Positions 35,362 through 43,806 are shown, numbered from the stretch's first letter. The stretch is 53,757 nucleotides of DNA from Clostridiales bacterium DTU069 (GCA_001512485.1 LFRV01000017.1:1-53757); one strand, 5' to 3'. Notes: generated by a model not told the origin, from the letters alone. Program-made: numbers and translations.

Positions 35362-36405
35362 TTATTCAACTTCAAAGGTTTTGTCCGTCGCATTGAAAGG
35401 TATATTTCCGTTTTTTATTCCCGAAGATAAAATTACTTTTTTATCTTTTGTTATAAATATCGCTTCGGTATTCTCAAGGCTTTCGACCAATTCCATTCCT
35501 TTGTCGGGCCCTAAAAGAAAAGCCGTTGTAGACAACCCGTCGGCCATTGTTGATGACGGGCAGATTATAGATACCGACGCGAGATTATTGTCTTCCGGAT
35601 ACCCGGTTCTGGGATTTAAAATGTGATGGTAGCGTTTGTTTTCTATTTCAAAATACCTTTCATATATTCCCGATGTCACAACCGACATATTTTTAACCTG
35701 GATTATTCCGATGTAATTCCCTTTTGAACCGTATGGATCGCGAATCCCGATTTGCCATAACGATCCGTCTGGCTTGCTTCCATGAAGATACAGGTTTCCG
35801 CCGAGGTTAAGCATCGCGCTGCGGATATTTGTCCGTGACAGGTATTCGACAAGCCTGTCCGTAATATATCCTTTTGCGATAGCTCCAAGATCAAGGGACA
35901 TCCCCTCTTTGGACAGAAACAGCGTGTTATTTTCGTAATTGATTTTTATGTTATTGTAATCAACCTTTTCAAGCGCGTTTTCAATTTCATTTTCCGAGGG
36001 CAAACGAGGGTTGTTGCCGTTTATATCCCAAAGATCAATCAACGGTCCGATACTTATGTCAAAAAGGCCTTCCGAAATATCACTGAACAATAAAGACGAA
36101 CGAATAATCTCAACTGTTTCATCGGAAACCGTTACGGGTTTTCCCGCGTTGTTATTAGCTTCCGATATTTCACTTTCCGGAACATGCCGGCTGAATTTAT
36201 TCTCATATTTTTTTATTTCATCGAATAAATCGTCGAATACCGCGCGGGCGTCTTTTTCTTTCTCATACAGCGTAATCTCGATAACGGTATTTAGCATGAA
36301 ACGGGATTCTTTTACCGGATCGTTCCTGTATGGCGAACTACTTATACAGGAGGTTTGAAAAAACATCAGAAATATTAATAAAAAAAACAGGCAGGTTCTC
36401 TTCAT
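35362..36405 (-). CDS. apbE: FAD:protein FMN transferase (ApbE lipoprotein)
   Basis: Exported lipoprotein of 347 residues that covalently attaches FMN from FAD to threonine in target flavoproteins outside the membrane. The signal peptide MKRTCLFFLLIFLMFFQTSC ends in lipidated Cys20. Family blocks include LDLGAIAKGYITDRLVEYL, NLGGNLYLHG, YHHILNPRTGYP and MADGLSTTAFLLG. ATG 36405 is chosen behind GGAG; the open frame extends to 36471 but lacks a signal there. It is divergent from the NusG-domain/Gx pair, with which such flavinylation genes often cluster. Confidence 0.92.
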   Translation of the reverse strand: MKRTCLFFLLIFLMFFQTSCISSSPYRNDPVKESRFMLNTVIEITLYEKEKDARAVFDDLFDEIKKYENKFSRHVPESEISEANNNAGKPVTVSDETVEIIRSSLLFSDISEGLFDISIGPLIDLWDINGNNPRLPSENEIENALEKVDYNNIKINYENNTLFLSKEGMSLDLGAIAKGYITDRLVEYLSRTNIRSAMLNLGGNLYLHGSKPDGSLWQIGIRDPYGSKGNYIGIIQVKNMSVVTSGIYERYFEIENKRYHHILNPRTGYPEDNNLASVSIICPSSTMADGLSTTAFLLGPDKGMELVESLENTEAIFITKDKKVILSSGIKNGNIPFNATDKTFEVE

Positions 36406-36587
36406 ACGCAAACTCCAGCAGATTATGCAGTAATTTGGATAATTAAGCAATTCTTCAATATATTTTAACATAATAATACGGCTTTTAGTATTATGTATTT
36501 GAACAATGCGTTATGAATTTGATAGAATTAGTACTATAAATTGATGATAGTAGTATTTTTGCCGGTAAACGGTTTAAAAAGGTGCTT

Positions 36588-36959
36588 ATGAAAAAGAACG
36601 ATATATATATAATTACAGCGGCTGTACTGCTTGCAGCCGCGGCATGGCTTATGATAAGCGGAATACAAAAAAAAGGTTCCGGAGAAGAAGTAATTGTTTA
36701 TAAAGACGGTGAAGTGTTTTATGCCGGCCCGATTAGTGCTGATACAACAATTACCGTCGAGGACGAAAAGGGAAACATTAACATTGTTGTCGTTAAAGAT
36801 GGCAAGGCAATTATCGAAAAGGCCAACTGCCCGGATCAAATATGCGTTCATACGCGGCCTGCAGAAAAAGACGGTCAGTCAATAATATGCCTTCCAAACA
36901 GGGTTTCGGTTGAGGTGAGAAATACCGGAATAAAAGATATAGACGGAGTTTCGGAATGA
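36588..36959 (+). CDS. NusG domain II-containing membrane-anchored protein
   Basis: Protein of 123 residues with an N-terminal membrane anchor (about 6-25, IYIITAAVLLAAAAWLMISG) and an exported beta-sheet domain of the NusG_II type. The motif CPDQICVHTRPAEKDGQSIICLPNRVSVEV is typical (shown here only in its family context). Three cysteines are present. The family usually accompanies Gx transporters, ApbE and FMN-binding proteins; its molecular role is unknown. ATG 36588 lies behind AAGGTG. It overlaps the next gene by 4 bp (ATGA). Confidence 0.85.
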   Translation: MKKNDIYIITAAVLLAAAAWLMISGIQKKGSGEEVIVYKDGEVFYAGPISADTTITVEDEKGNINIVVVKDGKAIIEKANCPDQICVHTRPAEKDGQSIICLPNRVSVEVRNTGIKDIDGVSE

Positions 36960-37474
36960 TGGATCATAAAAATGTTAAGCAAATGGTTTTTCTCGCAGTA
37001 ATGACATCATCTGCAATAATCATTCATTTTATTGAAAGCCTGTTCCCGCTGCCGTTCGCACTGCCCGGAGTTAAACTGGGGCTTTCAAACACGGTATCTT
37101 TAATTGTGCTTTATATTTACGGACCGGTTCCGGCTTTTTCTATTCTTATTATAAGGGTCTTATTGTCGTCATTTCTGTATGCCGGTTTATCAGGTGTAAT
37201 ATTCAGCCTTGCGGGAGGACTGTTAAGTTTTTCGGCAGCGGTTCTGATCTGGAGGATTAGGGATAAAGGGTTCAGTATAGTCAGCGCAAGCACCGCGGGA
37301 GGAGTTTTTCACAATATTGGTCAGATACTTGCCGCGTACGCGGTACTCCGCACATATTCGGTGTTCTATTACCTTCCCGTTCTTATTTTATCCGGTACGA
37401 TTACGGGGATTGTTACAGGCATTTTGGCGCGGACCCTTGTTCCAAGGCTGAAAAACATATTCAGACCGTTTTAA
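36956..37474 (+). CDS. Gx transporter family protein (heptaprenyl diphosphate synthase component I-like)
   Basis: Membrane protein of 172 residues with about five spans and the Gx-transporter blocks FALPGVKLGLSNTVSLIVLY and GGVFHNIGQILAAYAVLRT. It has an ECF S-component-like look. Although often annotated as heptaprenyl diphosphate synthase component I, an enzymatic role is doubtful. It is translationally coupled to the NusG-domain protein; together with apbE they suggest an extracytoplasmic flavin/redox function (inference). Confidence 0.85.
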   Translation: MMDHKNVKQMVFLAVMTSSAIIIHFIESLFPLPFALPGVKLGLSNTVSLIVLYIYGPVPAFSILIIRVLLSSFLYAGLSGVIFSLAGGLLSFSAAVLIWRIRDKGFSIVSASTAGGVFHNIGQILAAYAVLRTYSVFYYLPVLILSGTITGIVTGILARTLVPRLKNIFRPF

Positions 37475-37624
37475 AAGACATAGTTCGCTGCGCACCGGTT
37501 AAAGCACATAATTTTTTTCGGTGTTACCAGTGTAAATTTACAGGTTTATGAAAAATGCTATCACAAGTTTTCGCCTGCCGGAATATATTGATATTATCGA
37601 CAATGGATCCTGGGGGTGCCCTAT

Positions 37625-37696
37625 ATGAGAATATTTGTAATAAAAATGCCTCGATTTTTAGGAGGTTTGCTGAGAAGGGTTTTCAAGATTCATTAA
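37625..37696 (+). CDS. spoVM: SpoVM, spore coat-anchoring amphipathic peptide
   Basis: A 23-codon gene, MRIFVIKMPRFLGGLLRRVF plus KIH. It lines up without gaps with the 26-residue B. subtilis SpoVM (known: IKLPKFLGGIVRAM), including the essential Pro9, the FLGG turn and the basic amphipathic helix. SpoVM sits on the convex forespore membrane and recruits the SpoIVA coat ATPase. GGGGGTG (37612-37618) is 6 nt before the ATG. In B. subtilis spoVM is next to rpmB, and rpmB is the next gene here too (opposite strand). Together motif, SD and synteny make this a strong call despite its size. Confidence 0.88.
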   Translation: MRIFVIKMPRFLGGLLRRVFKIH

Positions 37697-37756
37697 AACA
37701 GGACTTGTTGAACGGCGAAAACGTCTGTTAAAAGCTTTATCGGAATCCATGAAACG

Positions 37757-37785
37757 TAAAAACCCCCGGAACAAATCCGGGGGTT
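37757..37785 (-). terminator. Bidirectional terminator between spoVM and rpmB
   Basis: AACCCCCGGA (37761-37770) pairs perfectly with TCCGGGGGTT (37776-37785), loop ACAAA. On the minus strand a T-run follows (rpmB terminator); on the plus strand TAATACTTTTTAG follows, so it can also end spoVM transcription. Confidence 0.9.
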
Positions 37786-37821
37786 AATACTTTTTAGTTT
37801 AAAAAATTTGCCGAAAAAATA

Positions 37822-38010
37822 CTAAACGGTCTTCTTTGCCGAGCGCAAGCAATTTGCGCATACATTCATTCTTTTTGTCACACCGTTTATCGTCATTTTA
37901 ACTTTTCTGATGTTCGGTTTCCAGGCTCTATTTGTCCTTCTGTGTGAATGGCTTATCTGAATTCCGAAATGCTGCCCTTTATCACAAATCTCACATTTTG
38001 CCACAGCCAT
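37822..38010 (-). CDS. rpmB: 50S ribosomal protein L28
   Basis: Ribosomal protein of 62 residues, MAVAKCEICDKGQHFGIQIS at the N-terminus. Cysteines Cys6, Cys9, Cys51 and Cys54 make it the zinc-binding form. ATG 38010 lies behind AAGGAGGTG, close to an ideal ribosome binding site. It is monocistronic, with a promoter at 38105-38134 and terminator at 37757-37785. Confidence 0.96.
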   Translation of the reverse strand: MAVAKCEICDKGQHFGIQISHSHRRTNRAWKPNIRKVKMTINGVTKRMNVCANCLRSAKKTV

Positions 38011-38104
38011 GCACCTCCTTGAAAATATCAATTGTAACGGGACTTATATTTATTCCCGGCTTCTGCAAAAATATTCTAAAGTGTGCAATTACGCAACAAA
38101 TACT

Positions 38105-38134
38105 ATTCTAACACAGCAGCCTTCCAAAATGCAA
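38105..38134 (-). promoter_or_regulatory. Promoter of rpmB
   Basis: On the minus strand TTGCAT (38134-38129), an 18-bp spacer and TAGAAT (38110-38105), preceded by TGT as an extended -10. Confidence 0.65.
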
Positions 38135-38172
38135 GTATTTTTTCACCATTCCGGTACGTTGTTTATTACATT

Positions 38173-38284
38173 GAAACGGAACACCCGAAACAGGACCCGC
38201 GGAAATAGTGTTCGTACACTGCTCATTGAACTATTGTACAATAACGTCAACAAAGAGCTTCATTTGCAAGAGCTATACAGCTCA
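38173..38284 (+). repeat. 112-bp direct repeat, copy 1
   Basis: About 87% identical, without gaps, to 38495-38606; about 50 bp in the second half are exact. The core GAACTATTGTACAATAACG (38228-38246) contains the perfect 14-bp palindrome CTATTGTACAATAG-like centre. Copy 1 is followed by CAATAGTTC (38284-38292), an inversion of its own core. Confidence 0.85.
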
Positions 38285-38494
38285 ATAGTTCCTCCGAGAA
38301 GCCCGTAAGAACTATGACAAAAGCCAGCGGGTGGCTCGGGTTTTTTCGGTGACGACGGGCGACATGCTCCGAAGCCCTGCTGCCCACAGGGAACTGTGGA
38401 GCGGGTTAATGAGCGACCCGGGATATGGAGACCTCTCTGTAAACATAAATCATGATCTGAAGCGTGTCGAATGGTATGCGCTTTGTCGCCCCAG

Positions 38495-38606
38495 GAAACG
38501 AAACACCCGTGCCGGGACCCGCGGAAACAGTGTTCAAAACCTGCCTTTTGAACTATTGTACAATAACGTCAACAAAGAGCTTCATTTGCAAGAGCTACAC
38601 AGTTCA
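38495..38606 (+). repeat. 112-bp direct repeat, copy 2
   Basis: Second copy, 322 bp downstream of the first in the same orientation. Its core is at 38550-38568. It is the left arm of a larger imperfect inverted repeat (38550-38752). Confidence 0.85.
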
Positions 38607-38752
38607 GCTCGGGCAAGTCGAAACTCGCAAAAATGCTTTGAATAATTTTTGAAGGAAGCATTTTTGCTCAGACAGTTGACTTGCTTATCCTCGCTCTGAC
38701 TGTATATCTCTATGCTGCTTCCGCTATAGTTTCCGTTATTGTACAATAGTTC
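38550..38752. repeat. 203-bp imperfect inverted repeat
   Basis: The core GAACTATTGTACAATAACG (38550-38568) returns in inverted orientation at 38734-38752. Nearer the centre GCAAGTC...GCAAAAATGCTT (38613-38638) is inverted at 38656-38684, with a perfect 12-bp inner stem (38627-38638 with 38656-38667) around a 17-nt loop. The arrangement resembles two head-to-head copies of one small element and could fold into a long hairpin. Confidence 0.75.
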
Positions 38753-38863
38753 TTCGCAATTATTGCGCTGATTTAACCAGTCAAACAGCGGGTGGTTAAC
38801 GGGTCGAGGCGTTGCTGCCGCGTTCCGGTTGGTACGCAGCTCTGGTTCGGATGTTTCGTCTAA

Positions 38864-38892
38864 TTGCATTTTTGCGGAAAATGCGGTAGACT
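38864..38892 (+). promoter_or_regulatory. Promoter of recG
   Basis: TTGCAT (38864-38869), a 17-bp spacer and TAGACT (38887-38892). The expected start of transcription near 38899 lies only a few bases before the ATG at 38904, which favours a recG start further downstream. Confidence 0.55.
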
Positions 38893-38930
38893 TTTTTTAA
38901 CAAATGCGTAAGTTGAAAGGGTTGAACGCA

Positions 38931-41006
38931 TTGGGCTGTTCCGGTATAAATGATATACTTAACCAGAGCGTAAGGAATGTACGCCAGGTTGGAAAGGTAA
39001 TAGCGCAAAAACTTAATAAACTTGGCATTAGCACAGTCGGTGATCTTGTAACCTATTACCCGAGGGATTACGAGGACCGGAACCTTGAAAAAAAGGTAAA
39101 TGAGCTTGTCGATGGAGACGAGTGCTCCGTTGTCCTGACGGTTATGACCGATATATCATTCAGCAGGCCGAAACGCAATATGAAAATATACAAGACCACC
39201 GCCGGCGACGGCAGCGGCATCGTAATACTGACTTGGTTCAACCAGGACTATGTCCGCGAGCAGATACAGAAAGATAAAAGTTATGTATTTTACGGGAAGG
39301 TAAAAAAACGCGGCTTTTATATTGAAATGATAAATCCAATCTATGAAGACGCCGCTTCGGTAAGGAGAAAGACCACCGGGATACAGCCCTTATACCATTT
39401 AACCGAAGGGCTTACCCAGCAATATTTGCGGATGATCCAAAGAAACGCCCTCGATATGGTTATCGGAAAATTAACCGATATCCTCCCGGATGAACTGAAA
39501 AAAAGGTACGCTCTTGCGGAATTTAACTATGCGCTCGAGAACATTCACTTCCCTGCGGGGATAAAAGAAAAAGACGAAGCGAGAAAACGGCTGGTTTTTG
39601 AGGAACTTCTCATTCTGCAGCTTGGGTTGCTGCATTTAAAAAACAGCCAACGGACCGTTTCGGGCATTGAATTCAAGCCCGACGCGAGAATTTCAAAATT
39701 TATCGAAAGCCTCCCGTTTAAGCTGACGAACGCGCAGTTTAGGGTATACAATGAAATACATGAAGATATGATCGGTAAACGGCAGATGAACAGGCTTATA
39801 CAGGGGGATGTCGGTTCGGGCAAAACAATTGTTGCGGTAATCGCTATGCTGCTGGCAATTTTTAACGGTTACCAGGCCGTGTTTATGGTGCCTACCGAAA
39901 TACTTGCCGAACAGCACTATAACAGCGTAACCCCGCTTGTCCGAGAATTCGGCGTTAAAACATCGCTTTTAACCGGAAGTGTAAGCAAAAAGAAGAAAGA
40001 ACAGATAAAAGACGGGATAAAAAACGGGGAGTATGACCTGGTAATAGGAACGCATGCGCTGCTCGAAGAGGATGTTGTTTTTTCGAAGCTCGGCCTCGTT
40101 GTAACGGATGAACAGCACAGGTTCGGAGTTAAGCAGAGGGCGGTGCTGACGTCTAAATCAAATCCCGATATCCTTGTTATGACCGCGACTCCGATACCTC
40201 GAACCCTCGCGCTTATATTATACGGCGATCTTGATATTTCCATTATTGATGAGCTTCCGCCGAATCGGAAACCCGTGAAAACATATGTTGTCGATGAATC
40301 AATGCGGGAAAGGATAAACCAGTTTATCAGAAAACAGGTAAATGAAGGCAGGCAGGTTTATATAATATGCCCGCTTGTAGAAGAATCGGAGGTCGTTGAA
40401 GCGGAAGCCGCGATGTCCCTTGCCGAAAAATTAAGGGAGAACGATTTAAAAGGGCTCACCGTGGGACTGATACACGGAAAAATGAAGTGGAAGGAAAAAG
40501 AAGCCGTAATGAGGAATTTTGCTAAAGGACTGATACAGGTACTGGTTTCGACAACGGTTGTCGAAGTCGGCGTGGATGTCCGGAACGCCACCGTTATCGT
40601 GGTGGAAAATGCGGAACGTTTTGGTTTGGCGCAGCTTCATCAGCTTCGCGGAAGAGTGGGAAGAGGGGAGCACCAGTCATACTGCATCCTTTTTTGCCAA
40701 AGCCGGAATGAAATAGCGCTGAAGAGAATGGAGATCATGGCTAAATATACCGACGGCTTTAAGATATCCGAAAAGGATATGGAGTTAAGAGGCCCCGGGG
40801 ACATATTCGGAATCCGGCAGCATGGGCTCCCTGAATTTAAAATAGCCAATTTATATGAAGATATTGAAATTTTAAAAGAAGCGCAGAAAGCCGCCGATGA
40901 TATAATAAAGCATCAGAAGCTTGAAGGACGGGAAGACTATAAAAAGCTGCACAGCCATTTAGTTAATCTTTTTCAGGATATGATCAATGAGGTGGCTTTA
41001 AATTAA
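38931..41006 (+). CDS. recG: ATP-dependent DNA helicase RecG
   Basis: Helicase of about 691 residues that regresses stalled replication forks and branch-migrates Holliday junctions. The N-terminal wedge/OB region leads to the helicase core: Walker A GDVGSGKT, DEQHRFGVKQR, MTATPIPRTLA, and the C-terminal LIQVLVSTTVVEVGVDV, QLHQLRGRVGRG and TRG-type tail. ATG 38904 (700 residues) has no ribosome binding site and lies almost on the predicted transcription start; TTG 38931 follows AAAGGG (38916-38921) and is preferred. It heads the recG-rsmD-coaD-coiled-coil operon. Confidence 0.95.
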   Translation: MGCSGINDILNQSVRNVRQVGKVIAQKLNKLGISTVGDLVTYYPRDYEDRNLEKKVNELVDGDECSVVLTVMTDISFSRPKRNMKIYKTTAGDGSGIVILTWFNQDYVREQIQKDKSYVFYGKVKKRGFYIEMINPIYEDAASVRRKTTGIQPLYHLTEGLTQQYLRMIQRNALDMVIGKLTDILPDELKKRYALAEFNYALENIHFPAGIKEKDEARKRLVFEELLILQLGLLHLKNSQRTVSGIEFKPDARISKFIESLPFKLTNAQFRVYNEIHEDMIGKRQMNRLIQGDVGSGKTIVAVIAMLLAIFNGYQAVFMVPTEILAEQHYNSVTPLVREFGVKTSLLTGSVSKKKKEQIKDGIKNGEYDLVIGTHALLEEDVVFSKLGLVVTDEQHRFGVKQRAVLTSKSNPDILVMTATPIPRTLALILYGDLDISIIDELPPNRKPVKTYVVDESMRERINQFIRKQVNEGRQVYIICPLVEESEVVEAEAAMSLAEKLRENDLKGLTVGLIHGKMKWKEKEAVMRNFAKGLIQVLVSTTVVEVGVDVRNATVIVVENAERFGLAQLHQLRGRVGRGEHQSYCILFCQSRNEIALKRMEIMAKYTDGFKISEKDMELRGPGDIFGIRQHGLPEFKIANLYEDIEILKEAQKAADDIIKHQKLEGREDYKKLHSHLVNLFQDMINEVALN

Positions 41007-41070
41007 CGCTGATGCCAAAGGGTATAAATTTTGTTTTTCCGGGCAGTTTTTAGGAAGGGGGATCCCCATT

Positions 41071-41622
41071 ATTAGGGTTATAGCCGGAAAAGCCGGAGGA
41101 ATAAGGCTGAAAACGCCAAAAGGCTTGAAAACCCGGCCGACAATCGACAGGGTGAAAGAGTCGGTGTTCAATATACTGGCTCCGTATATTAAAGGCATGG
41201 TCCTTGATCTGTTTTCGGGAACAGGGTCTCTTGGCATCGAAGCATTAAGCCGCGGCGCCGATTATGCGGTGTTCGTCGATTCGGACAGGAACTGCTGCCG
41301 TATTATATCCGAAAATCTTGAAAGAACGGGATTTTCCGATAAAGCAAAGGTTTATTGCCGCAAAGCCGGCCAGGCTATAAAAGAGCTTGGGAAAAACAGA
41401 ACAGGTTTTGACATTGTTTTTCTCGATCCCCCGTATTTGCGGAATTTTATACAAGATACGTTACAACTTTTAATTGAAAATGGTATAATAAAGCATAAAG
41501 GAATAATAGTTGCGGAACATCACAGGGACGAACCCGTTCAAACCGAAGGCTCGGGGTTGGAGATATTCAGGTCTGCCGATTATGGCGAAACAATTGTATC
41601 ATTCCTTGTTTATAACGGCTGA
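41071..41622 (+). CDS. rsmD: 16S rRNA (guanine966-N2)-methyltransferase RsmD, AUU start
   Basis: SAM-dependent methyltransferase of about 183 residues that modifies G966 of 16S rRNA. The conserved N-terminus RVIAGKAGGIRLKTPKG and TRPTIDRVKESVFNIL, the SAM loop VLDLFSGTGSLGIEALSRGA and the catalytic FLDPPY are all present. The conserved N-terminus begins right after ATT 41071; no ATG, GTG or TTG occurs between the in-frame stop at 40999-41001 and TTG 41125, which would delete 18 conserved residues. GGAAGGGGG (41053-41061) is a good ribosome binding site for ATT 41068 or 41071. Known AUU starts (infC) are regulatory; here this is inference. Confidence 0.9.
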   Translation: MRVIAGKAGGIRLKTPKGLKTRPTIDRVKESVFNILAPYIKGMVLDLFSGTGSLGIEALSRGADYAVFVDSDRNCCRIISENLERTGFSDKAKVYCRKAGQAIKELGKNRTGFDIVFLDPPYLRNFIQDTLQLLIENGIIKHKGIIVAEHHRDEPVQTEGSGLEIFRSADYGETIVSFLVYNG

Positions 41623-41676
41623 AGCGCGTTTACTGCCGTAAGCCGCGGTATTTTTAAACGAATGGAGATGAGTTTA

Positions 41677-42165
41677 TTGAGGATACTTGTTTATCCGGGC
41701 AGTTTTGATCCCGTTACAAACGGGCATCTTGACATAATAGAACGAGCCGCGAAAATATGCGATAAGCTGATTGTCGCAGTGCTGGTAAACCGGAATAAGG
41801 CTCCTGTTTTTTCAATTGAAGAAAGAGTTGCTTTATTAAAAGAAGTGCTGGACGGAAAGCCGAATATTGAAATTGCCGCTTTTTCAGGCCTGCTTGTGGA
41901 CTTTATGAAAAAGAAAGGCGCGAATACGATAATAAAAGGGTTAAGAGCCGTATCGGATTTTGAGTATGAATTTCAGATGGCGCTTTTAAACAAACACCTT
42001 GACAATAACATTGAAACGCTTTTTATGATGACCGGGATAAATTATTCATACTTAAGCTCAAGCGCAGTCAGGGAACTTGCAAGCCATGGAGGCAACATAA
42101 AGGGTTTAGTTCCCGATATTATTATAGATAGAATTTATAAAAAGTTTGAAGAAAACAGGAAGTAA
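41677..42165 (+). CDS. coaD: Phosphopantetheine adenylyltransferase
   Basis: Coenzyme A biosynthesis enzyme of 162 residues transferring AMP to 4'-phosphopantetheine. Nucleotidyltransferase motif [15 protein letters not shown] is at the N-terminus, with [16 protein letters not shown] and the C-terminal [13 protein letters not shown] block. The TTG at 41677 gives the family N-terminus [11 protein letters not shown] and follows GGAGATGAG; ATG codons at 41662 and 41668 lie in that ribosome binding site. It follows rsmD as in many Firmicutes (ylbH-ylbI order). Confidence 0.95.
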   Translation: MRILVYPGSFDPVTNGHLDIIERAAKICDKLIVAVLVNRNKAPVFSIEERVALLKEVLDGKPNIEIAAFSGLLVDFMKKKGANTIIKGLRAVSDFEYEFQMALLNKHLDNNIETLFMMTGINYSYLSSSAVRELASHGGNIKGLVPDIIIDRIYKKFEENRK

Positions 42166-42208
42166 GCTTGCAGCCGTTTAAAGTGAAGAAAAGCCAGGGG
42201 GAAAAAGG

Positions 42209-42646
42209 ATGGAGATTCTAACACTATTGGAAGCATTGGAAGATTTGGTTGAACGGGCGGTTTCGGTGCCTTTTACCGGCAAATGCATGGTTGGAAGGGA
42301 CGAAATTCTTGATCTTATTCAGGATATACGATTAAAACTGCCCGATGACATTAAGCAAGCCAAATGGATAAGCGAGGAACGGGCGCGAATCCTTGCCGAA
42401 GCACAGCAGGAAGCCGACGCGATTGTTCAAAACGCCGAAAGCCGGATTGCGGCAATGGTCGATGAACATGAGATCTGCCGCAGAGCGTATGAACAAGCGG
42501 AGGTTATAATCACAAACGCGAAAAAGAACGCGAGGGAAATCCGGCTTGGAACAAGGGAATACGCCGATGATATCTTGAATAAGGTTGAAGAAATACTGGA
42601 AGACACACTCGATGTAATCAAGGTAAACAGAAACGAACTGAAATAA
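42209..42646 (+). CDS. Coiled-coil protein (ATP synthase subunit E/H-like annotation)
   Basis: Soluble protein of 145 residues, mostly alpha-helical, with a coiled coil around residues 50-130 (ERARILAEAQQEADAIVQNA, REIRLGTREYADDILNKVEE). Similar clostridial proteins next to coaD are annotated as vacuolar-type ATPase subunit-like or DivIVA-like, but no ATPase genes are near and the function is unknown. ATG 42209 lies behind AGGGGG. Last gene of the recG operon; it converges with ylbJ, with 5 bp between them. Confidence 0.75.
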   Translation: MEILTLLEALEDLVERAVSVPFTGKCMVGRDEILDLIQDIRLKLPDDIKQAKWISEERARILAEAQQEADAIVQNAESRIAAMVDEHEICRRAYEQAEVIITNAKKNAREIRLGTREYADDILNKVEEILEDTLDVIKVNRNELK

Positions 42647-42651
42647 GTTAC

Positions 42652-43806
42652 CTACCGGCGCGGCTTTGTTATGCGATACTGTCTATAGATTAGTATTACT
42701 GCTATCCCCATCGCGATAATTGCTATGTATAAAAAGGACAGGACGCCGGAATAACCCGTATTGTATAATGCTTCCGAATTTATTTTTATTGCCACTGCTG
42801 CGGTATCCGGCATAAAAATTGCCGAGTATGCGGCCGCAATGAGCCCGTGAAGGACTTTTCCACAGAAATATTTCCTTAGGTTTAATTCCCGAGGGCAAAC
42901 CCCTGTTACCTGAGTATAAACGGAGAAACCTCCGAATCCGCACAGGAAACCGGCCAGAATAATTTTCAGCTGTACCGGAACGGATGATGATATGCTTAAT
43001 ATATATAGTCCGTATGTAATTTCAAGGCTGCCGGCGAAAAAAACCTTTATAATGTCGTTGTAATAATAATCAGTTCCGAAAACCAAAGCCGGAATTTTGC
43101 CTATAAGCGTGAAAATTCCGGTGTTATCAAGAGTCTGAACAAAAACGGCAAAAAAAATTATTGTTCCCGATATTCTAAGCAGTATCATGACCGAATCGGC
43201 AACAGCGCTGGCCAGCAATCTGCCCGACAGCTTTGTGGGCTTATTTTCAACCGGAATGGCTTTTTTCAGATCCGGCTGTTTTTTTATGCGTGAAACAAAT
43301 CCGGTTCCAATGCCGACGGTAATACTTGCGAGTATATGGCATAACAATAAAGTGAATCCGAGCCGTGAGCTGCCGAAAAAACCCGCTCCGACAGCGCCTG
43401 CAATGAAAAGCGGCCCGGAATTGTTGCAGAAGGCAAGAAGTCTTTCTGCCTGTTCGCGCGTCAGGAGCCTTTTTTCGTATAAATCGGCTGTATATTTGGC
43501 GCCTGCCGGATATCCGCTCAACCACCCGGCAATAAGAGGGAACGCTGCGTTACCGGGCAGATTGAACACGGGTTTCATTAAAGGTTCGAATACTCTGCCT
43601 ATTGTATATATTGCTCCTGTGTCGAGAATCAGCCTTGAGACCACAAAAAACGGCAGCAGTGAAGGGAATATGACATTTAGACACAGATTGACGCCTTTTC
43701 TTCCGGATTCAATAACGCTGTTGGGGTTTATAAGCAGAACGGCAAATAAGCCGAGTAATACGGCGCAGACAAAATATGACATTCCTTTACGGTTGCGTGC
43801 GGACAT
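42652..43806 (-). CDS. ylbJ: Sporulation integral membrane protein YlbJ
   Basis: Membrane protein of 384 residues with about nine spans and nucleoside-recognition (gate) domains. Typical blocks: NVIFPSLLPFFVVSRLILD, PLIAGWLSGYPAGAKYTADL and FCNNSGPLFIAGAVGAGFFG. YlbJ is made in the mother cell under sigma-E and is needed for spore cortex formation in B. subtilis. Start ATG 43806 with SD GGAGG. It lies beside coaD as in Bacillus (ylbI-ylbJ), but on the opposite strand. Confidence 0.9.
   Translation of the reverse strand: MSARNRKGMSYFVCAVLLGLFAVLLINPNSVIESGRKGVNLCLNVIFPSLLPFFVVSRLILDTGAIYTIGRVFEPLMKPVFNLPGNAAFPLIAGWLSGYPAGAKYTADLYEKRLLTREQAERLLAFCNNSGPLFIAGAVGAGFFGSSRLGFTLLLCHILASITVGIGTGFVSRIKKQPDLKKAIPVENKPTKLSGRLLASAVADSVMILLRISGTIIFFAVFVQTLDNTGIFTLIGKIPALVFGTDYYYNDIIKVFFAGSLEITYGLYILSISSSVPVQLKIILAGFLCGFGGFSVYTQVTGVCPRELNLRKYFCGKVLHGLIAAAYSAIFMPDTAAVAIKINSEALYNTGYSGVLSFLYIAIIAMGIAVILIYRQYRITKPRR

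Larger units (their letters stand above)
37475..37821. other. 347-bp gap containing spoVM
   Basis: Besides spoVM (37625-37696) and the bidirectional terminator (37757-37785), nothing else is recognisable. The first 130 bases have no clear promoter; GGAATATAT and CGACAAT near 37580-37604 look a little like a sigma-E promoter but would start too close to the ribosome binding site. Confidence 0.35.
38011..38903. other. 893-bp gene-free region with repeat cluster
   Basis: Several open frames exist here, but they are out of register with each other, lack ribosome binding sites and follow the repeats, so none is called as a gene. The region holds the rpmB promoter, the repeats listed separately, and the recG promoter. 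A GC-richer segment (38318-38440) has no recognised function. Confidence 0.5.

Noticed and set aside
38009-38869. Several 60-100-codon open frames between rpmB and recG, some with similar peptides
   Set aside because: They follow the 112-bp DNA repeats, lie in different frames and both strands, and lack ribosome binding sites; the similarity is explained by the repeats.
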